64,000 nt of DNA from Orobanche coerulescens (Eukaryota; Streptophyta; Magnoliopsida; Lamiales; Orobanchaceae): the NCBI GenBank assembly GCA_033398695.1, contig CM065804.1, positions 122,631,501 through 122,695,500 on the forward strand. The letters run 5' to 3'. Under the pieces are notes generated by a model, which searched no databases, was not told the DNA's origin, and saw only the letters and a list, made by a program, of their open reading frames with translations. Below, one piece after another: positions 58,689 through 64,000 of this stretch. The position numbers were made by a program, and so were the translations under genes. Each line of letters opens with the position of its first letter. Positions within the stretch are counted from its first letter, which is position 1.

Positions 58689-59095
58689 GATAGCGCACGC
58701 TACTATTGTTGTGTAGCGCATGCTATCGTTGTTTCATAGTGCACGCTACGTTTGTTTGATAGTGCACGCTAACGGCGCGAGTACACCAGAGGCAGTGAGT
58801 TGTTTCTGTTCTCTGCTCTCTGGACGAGCAGCTTAGCGCGCGCTAAGAATGTATTCTAGTGCAGGCTATGGGCTAGGCTTAGCGCACGCTGGGTGTCCGG
58901 TAGCGCACGCTAACCTGGCAGTCCAGAACTGGGCAGAATGTTTCTAGACTCGGCCTGGTGTTCAGGTAGCGCACGCTATGGACCGATAGCGTGCGCTATC
59001 GAGGGGTAGTTAGCGCACGCTATTTCGTGGTAGCGCATGCTAACAGGCCAAAACCGTAGGTTCTGGACTACTTTAGAATGGGTAGCGCGCGCTAA
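58689..59095. repeat. U3 palindrome array of E9 (TTAGCGCACGCTAA type)
   Basis: About thirteen copies such as ATAGCGCACGCTAC, TTAGCGCGCGCTAA and the facing pair TAGCGCACGCTATGG and ATAGCGTGCGCTAT. Followed by a TATA box. Confidence 0.85.
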
Positions 59096-59107
59096 CGACT
59101 CTCTGGT

Positions 59108-59115
59108 TATATATA
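59108..59115 (+). promoter_or_regulatory. TATA box of E9 5' LTR
   Basis: TATATATA before CCAGAGAGTTGACCC, as in E5. Confidence 0.65.
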
Positions 59116-60372
59116 CCAGAGAGTTGACCCAGATTCTCACTTTTTCTCATTTCTTCTCCTCCCCCACGGCTTAGCGATTCCTGAAGCGATTTATGGGCGA
59201 TTTTTTACTCTGACCACTTCAAATATCATTTACCTTGAGATCTTGGTGTAGATTAACAACATCTACTTGTGTTCTTCATCCTAAATCCAAGGTAATCACC
59301 TAGAACCCTATTATTGGAAAATGTGGGGGGTTTTGGGTTTTTGTCCGATTCGTTCCGTATTGTTAATTAATCCATGATAGGTATGATTAATCTTAGTAGT
59401 ATTCATGTGTTTCCTATGAAATTATGGTGATTTTTGGTGTGTTCTTGAAATCGAGAGAGTTGGGGTTGTTGTCCGCCCTCGTCGATTTTGTCGTATGAAA
59501 TTACATCAATCATAGGTGGGTTTCCGGGTGTTTTCCATTACCGTTGTTTTTTCGAGTTGTTGTAATCATGTTTGACAAATCGTCTAGGTTCGGTGTTTGG
59601 TTTCTCGCAACTGCGGTCGTAATCTTTTCCATTTCTCGTCGTCATTTAATCGATGCAAGTAGTCTTATGAACTTACACTCTTGACATGGTAGTATTGCAT
59701 GAGTAATGTGTGTGTGTGTATGCTCACTACGGGTTAGATCTGACGGGGTCTCGGTAGGGGTCCACAGAGGCGTGGGTCCGTGGTTAATTGTGGTGCATTT
59801 TACAAATGTGTTTTGGATTATGGCGTTTCCGGAAAATGTGTGTTTCAAATGATGTTTTCTGAATTGCATGCTCTGTCTATATGTGTAAGCTGTAAGTTGT
59901 TCATTTGGTTACTTGTACTAGCATGATTGTTAACCCCTTTGGGGGACCCTTCTTGGGGAAATTCATTTTATGAATTTCAGGTTATGTTCAGCCGGACGAG
60001 CGGGCATTGGGACAGTACGAGGATGCTGACCAGGGTCGTTGACATGTGCAAGCGAGTTTCTTTATTTTCCGTAGTCCATTTCAGTATGGTTGTTTTCAAA
60101 CTTGTGAACTAATATACGTACTCGAGTACTTAGGGGCTTTTGATTTTCCGAAGTGTATTGAATCATCCGTTATGTATTCGTTGGATTATTGTGTCGCTTT
60201 ATTGACCGGTATAACCGGGTGGATTATTATTGTTTTGCGTCTTTGTGATGTGGTGTTATTACATCGACTCCGCAAGTCGATGAGTGAAGTTAATTACCTA
60301 GCCTGGTGGGTCCCATGTAGGGGTCCACGACGCTGTTACATTCCCGAGTTTTCTTGGGGGGTTTACAGAAAA

Positions 60373-60384
60373 TGGTATCAGAGC
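60373..60384 (+). other. E9 primer-binding site
   Basis: TGGTATCAGAGC, a perfect initiator tRNA-Met type site, five bases after the LTR end. The best preserved in the window. Confidence 0.9.
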
Positions 60385-60605
60385 ACTGGGTTTATGGATA
60401 CCTAGGCTTGTCGGTTAATTGAGTCTAGTTGTGTTGTGTTTTGCACATTGTCACCCCGCTGCCATCATCTCGGCACATCCGGTGCTCGTAAGTTTTCCTT
60501 ACTCGATTCCTTGTTTCCTCGTATCGTACTTCCGATTCTTGAACTGTGACTGTTTTTCCTCTCGTACTTACCATCGTATTGCAATTGCTACCTCTTATCT
60601 TCAGT

Positions 60606-62107
60606 ATGGATGCTGGGAGAGGCCGAGGTAGAGGACGCGGCCGTGGTCGTGGATGCGGTCAGGGACGTGGGGCAGCCAGTGAGGCGGCCACGTCACACAA
60701 TTCAGGGGCTGGTATTACTGATGGTCATCAGAGCCATAGTGCTACTCAGGAGGGCACAACCAGTGGTGGTGTTGTAGCTGTGATGCAACAAATGGTGAAC
60801 CAAATAGCTGCGATAGCTCAGGCGGTTCAGAACCCGACTCCGGCCTATGCTACTCGGGGCGGAGCAGACCGTTGGCTCTAGGATGTCATCAAGATGCATC
60901 CTCCTAAGTTCTCGGGGGCTTCAGACCCGATTGGTTTGGAGGGGTGGATCAAGGAGATATCCAAGGTCTTCGTTGCCACCAACTGTCCCGAGGATCGCAA
61001 GGTCGCTATTGCCCAGTACTTTCTCACTGGGCACGCTACTGACTGGTGGGAGGCTGTTGAGCCTAAGGACCATGCTACTTCATGGGTCGAGTTTAAGGAC
61101 CTGATGGAGACCAAGTATTACCCGTGGCTAGTTAAGCAGGCTCGAGTCCATGCTTTTTATGATGCCCAGCCTCGGGATATTCTTGTTTCTCAGGCTATTG
61201 CTGACTACAACCCGGAGCTAGGCTTCGTGAATACCCAAGTTAGAGAGGAGAGTGACAAGATTTTTCATTTTTCCAGACGGATGAAACTGAAGATTCGTTA
61301 CTACATGTCTGGGCTCGCCTGCACCACCTTGAAGGATTATCAGAGTAGAGATATTGCTCGTGAGATCAAGAAGCACAAGTCCGCTGGAAATTTTTCGGGC
61401 CACAATGGTGGAGGTCAGGAGAAATCTCAGTCTGCTAACTTTTCCACTGGTGGTGGTCCAACTCGTTCTACTGGGGGTTTCCGCGGGTCTGCCATTACTC
61501 CTTCCCGTGATGTGAAGTGTTTTAACTGTGGCCGACCGCGCCACATCAGCCGAGCTTGTCATAGTCATTTTCTAACGTGTAATCGGTGTGGCCAGTCGGG
61601 CCACAAAGGTGCTTTCTGTGCTGATAGAGAGAAAATTCTTGTGCCCAGGCTTCCTTCCCTGTGCCTAGGGAACCAAGAGTGAATCAAGGGTTGTTTGCTT
61701 CTCAGTCCCCACAGATTGCCAGTTGAGGGAGAGTTCGGGTTCAGCCCACTAGAGGGGGAGCTTCCAGTGTCGGCTCCACTCATCTGAGAGTTTACGAGAT
61801 GAGGAGGGTCGATGATCCAGCAGCCACCGTGGCCACAGGTACCGTTCATATCCAGTCTCATCCTGTCAGCGTGCTTTTTGATTCGGGTGCTATGCATTCA
61901 TTCATCTCTCTGGAGTGTGTGCGCCGTTTAAGTCTCGAATGTTTGACGCCTTGTGAGCATTTCATCGTTAAGCTTCCTAGCGGTGATAGGATCATTGGTG
62001 ATCAGGAGGTCCGAGACTGTTCCGTGTTTATTTGTGAGCAGGCTTGGTTCTCTAATCTTATTGTTGTGAGTATTGAGGGTGAGAATTTGATTCTCAGGGA
62101 TGATTGG
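60606..62107 (+). pseudogene. gag: E9 gag and protease, interrupted by E6
   Basis: ATG 60606 gives an Arg/Gly repeat N-terminus (MDAGRGRGRGRGRGRG) without early stops, unlike E1 and E3. One TAG at 60879-60881 sits where E1 has CAG. Gag continues in one frame to 61682 through GWIKEISKVFVATNCPED, WWEAVEPKDH, and two knuckles: CFNCGRPRHISRAC and CNRCGQSGHKGAFC, both with CCHC spacing. A frameshift near 61640-61680 and a stop near 61726 separate it from the protease, which has FDSGAMHSFI near 61880. The sequence breaks at DDW (62107) where E6 begins. Confidence 0.9.
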
Positions 62108-62273
62108 TGTAATACCCAAGATTTTTGTTCCAGATTCGTTGAGTTTTCGGGGGTTTTATTGGATTGTTATTGTCCTCATCGTTGGAATTTTGTGCTATGT
62201 TTGGGTCTGTCTTGTTGGGACAGGTGTTTGGAGGCGTTTCGGATCACTATGTGAGTTTTTGGGTTTTTGTGGT

Positions 62274-62651
62274 GTAGCGCACACTAATACTTGTGGCATA
62301 GCGCACGCTACGGCGTTGTGGTTAGCGCACGCTACCGAATGTGTAGCGCACGCTAACTGGCAGTCCAGGGGCAGTCCAGGAGCTACTGGACTGGGACTGG
62401 GGATTTGTTAGCGCACGCTAAGTTCAATAGCTAGCGCACGCTATCGACTTCTTAGCGCATGCTAATCGTTATTCCTAGCGCACGCTACTTGGTAGGTGCA
62501 GATCTGTCCAGGTGCTACTGGACTGGTCTTGTGACCCGTTAGCGCACGCTACGGCTTTTAGCTAGCGCGCGCTAACTGTGTTATAGGCAGATTCTCTGGA
62601 GCGTTGACCCCGTTAGCGAATGCTAATGCAGGGTGTTTAGCGCGCGCTAAT
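62274..62651. repeat. U3 palindrome array of E6 (TTAGCGCACGCTAA type)
   Basis: Twelve copies in 380 bases; the least decayed array of this motif. It includes TTAGCGCACGCTAA, CTAGCGCACGCTAT and TTAGCGCGCGCTAA, and a CAGTCCAG-GAGCTACTGGAC block occurs twice between copies. TATA box 10 bases after the last. Confidence 0.87.
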
Positions 62652-62661
62652 AATTGTCCAG

Positions 62662-62669
62662 TATAAATA
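62662..62669 (+). promoter_or_regulatory. TATA box of E6 LTR
   Basis: TATAAATA followed by CTAGACAACAACATT. Confidence 0.65.
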
Positions 62670-63589
62670 CTAGACAACAACATTAAGTCGTCATTTCTCA
62701 CTTTTCTTCATCCCTTCTGACGGGAGTGAGCTCCAGAGGCGATTTTGAGCGATCTTCTTCTTCCAGCTTCATTTTGGAACGGATTGGTAGATGTTTAACA
62801 ACATATAATCATCTTCTTGATCTAAATCAATGTAATCTCTTATTAGAACCCTAGTTCTTGAATTTTGGGGATTTGTGGGGTTTCGGCCGATTTGAACCGA
62901 TCTAGACCAGATTTTTGTAAGATCTTCGTTGTATGCTCGAGCTCCTTTGTTAATATTGAGGCTTTGTGGTATGAACTTCATAAATCCTTAGGTTCGTCGA
63001 TTATGTTAGTATGAGCCTTTGAGATGTCCGGCGAAATGCTCCAATGGGTAGAAATTAGGATGATTCCTATATTTTCAAAGTATTGTTGATTCATGGTGGT
63101 AATATTTTCGTAGTATACGTGGGCTGTCGAAGTCTTGGTCATTTTTGGAAGTTCGAAGGCTACCCGATCGTGCCCGTTCGTCGTTTCGTCGCTCGTGGTG
63201 TCAAGGCAAGTATCTTGTCCATACATTTCATGTTTCGTAGGCGTAAAAAGTGATCGGTATGTTCTCGATAAATGTTGTCTTTCAACGATAATTCGTGTAC
63301 TTCGTGAATATATGTGTTTTTGGGATATGTGTGTTGGTTTTGTATGTTGAAAGATGCTATGATCACTTCGAGCGAGTTTAATAGACCGTAATCCTTTGCC
63401 GAGGATTACGTAATGTTATGTGTACTTGTTCGGTAAGAACGTATTGTGTGCGATATTAGTTGTTACTCCTTTGAAAGGAGATTGTGATGTTTAAGTGTTT
63501 CTTGGCTTGATGTTCTGTTCATTGTTATGTGATCGTTGAAAGTGATATGCCTTCGGGTAGGATTGTTGAATCTCCGGGATCCATACTTG

Positions 63590-63990
63590 CTAGTATGGGT
63601 TGGGCATGACCGTAGGGTTATCCAATCCGGGTATGTCTTGCGGGGACTCCGAGGTTCGGGGCTTGCTAGCCCGATGCCGGGATAACTTGTGGGGGTTATC
63701 ATCGGGTATGTCTTGTGGGGACTTCGAGGTTCGTGGCTTGTTAGCGTGATGCCGGGATAACTTATGGTTGTGGTTTAGAATGGTTCCGTGGCTGTTGTCA
63801 CGAGGACATGTAATTTTGTATGGTTTCCTATTGGGTTATTTACTCGGGTATGTTCTACGGGAGCATCTGAGGTTTGTGGCTTGTTAGCACGGGATGCGAA
63901 TAATCTTTAGGAACATGTGTTATGTGATTCGGGTAATGGGCCCTGTGTTCTGTGATTTGGGTCGTGGATCCTGTGGCTTATGATTTGGGT
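63590..63990 (+). repeat. U5 tandem repeat of E6 LTR
   Basis: Repeats of about 75-95 bases built on CGGGTATGTCTTG, GGGGACT-CGAGGTTCG-GGCTTG and GATGCCGGGATAACTT occur at least twice in full (63630-63765). Shorter units follow (ATTCGGGTAATGG, GATTTGGGTCGTGG). It runs off the window. Confidence 0.7.
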
Positions 63991-64000
63991 CTTGGACCCC

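Larger units (their letters stand above)
58411..60367 (+). repeat. E9 5' LTR, 5'-truncated, with unexplained first 200 bases
   Basis: From about 58617 it matches E5 (GTTGTTCTCATC equivalent onward). The stretch 58411-58616 matches no other LTR here and begins with an inverted repeat CTAAAAAA-TAGAAAA-TTTTTTAG. Further on: palindrome array, TATA box, donor-like AAGGTAATC near 59289, one GACGGGGTCTCGG repeat unit near 59740, acceptor-like TTTCAGGT near 59978, and a tail ending GGTTTACA. Confidence 0.8.
58411..62107 (+). mobile_element. E9: truncated Tekay-type retrotransposon (5' LTR, leader, gag, protease)
   Basis: A 5' LTR lacking its start (58411-60367) is followed by a perfect primer-binding site and gag, then protease up to 62107, where E6 is inserted. 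Pol would lie beyond the window. LTR sequence is closest to E5 before the TATA box and to E1 near its end (GGGTTAGATC repeat). The left edge abuts truncated E3. Confidence 0.82.
62108..64000 (+). mobile_element. E6: LTR retrotransposon, 5' LTR only, runs off the window
   Basis: TGTAATACCCAAG begins directly after E9 protease sequence (flank ATTGG), which marks an insertion. The palindrome array (62274-62651), TATAAATA (62662-62669), donor-like AATGTAATCTC near 62830 and U5 repeats (63590-63990) fit the Tekay-type LTR plan. No LTR end, priming site or coding region is reached. The target duplication cannot be checked. Confidence 0.75.

Noticed and set aside
62274..62651. CRISPR-like array, because a short palindromic motif recurs with spacers
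   Set aside because: Repeats are only 12-14 bases, degenerate, in both orientations and irregularly spaced; eukaryotic LTR context; no cas genes.
63000..64000. Possible host gene in the last kilobase
   Set aside because: Only short open frames, no domain, and the tandem units match the U5 repeats expected in the E6 LTR.

Overview
This window looks like nuclear heterochromatin from a flowering plant with a large, repeat-rich genome. I find no host gene, rRNA, tRNA or CRISPR array. Nearly every base belongs to a transposable element, and none of the elements has an intact coding frame. The plant call rests on three lineages seen together: Ty3/gypsy chromovirus-like elements of Del/Tekay type (long LTRs, gag-PR-RT-RNaseH-INT order, chromodomain-like tail), an En/Spm (CACTA) DNA transposon with TNP2-like and TNPA-like genes, and Copia remnants. 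I cannot name the taxon.

Layout. 1-770: Copia-like LTR with a primer-binding-like site. 771-5380: an unusually long Tekay-type LTR (LTR-A) whose right end lies inside a CACTA transposase exon. 5381-21331: 3' part of the CACTA element (TNP2 remnant, TNPA-like gene with a duplicated-exon array, subterminal repeats, terminus). It is split by complete element E1 (9661-18640, target duplication ATCTT) sitting in an intron. 21335-22066: decayed Copia reverse transcriptase. 22067-31553: one reverse-strand Tekay-type LTR (E7), broken by two insertions: deletion derivative E5 (22119-25408) and gag-only element E8 (26017-30130). 31627-58410: element E3, cut into three pieces by reverse-strand E2 (33502-42845, TSD CTCGA) and by E4 (45402-54088, TSD GTGTT/GTGTC). 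58411-62107: truncated element E9 with gag. It is interrupted at 62108 by E6, whose LTR runs past the window end.

The polyprotein relics are mutually consistent: an Arg/Gly-rich gag N-terminus (absent in E4), CCHC knuckles, a D-S-G protease, an F-I-D-D reverse transcriptase, RNase H, a zinc-binding and DDE integrase, and a chromodomain-like tail. All carry nonsense codons, many explicable as C-to-T or G-to-A changes.

The most interesting signal is in the LTRs, not the genes. Each LTR examined carries, just upstream of its TATA-like box, an array of about 6 to 16 degenerate copies of a short inverted repeat. The motif is specific to the family: TTACGTACGTAA (LTR-A), ACGCACGAGC (E1), TTAGCGCACGCTAA (E5, E6, E7, E9), TTAGCGTACGCTAA (E2), TTACGGCCGTAA (E3), GGCGATCGCC (E8), GTCGGTC-AC-GACCGAC (E4). 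Related LTRs (E3 versus E5/E9) share their flanks but carry different motifs, and the two LTRs of E2 differ by one whole motif copy. Downstream of the TATA box most Tekay-type LTRs also share a donor-like AAG|GTAA, a 70-95 bp tandem repeat and an acceptor-like TTTCAG, as if the leader could be spliced.
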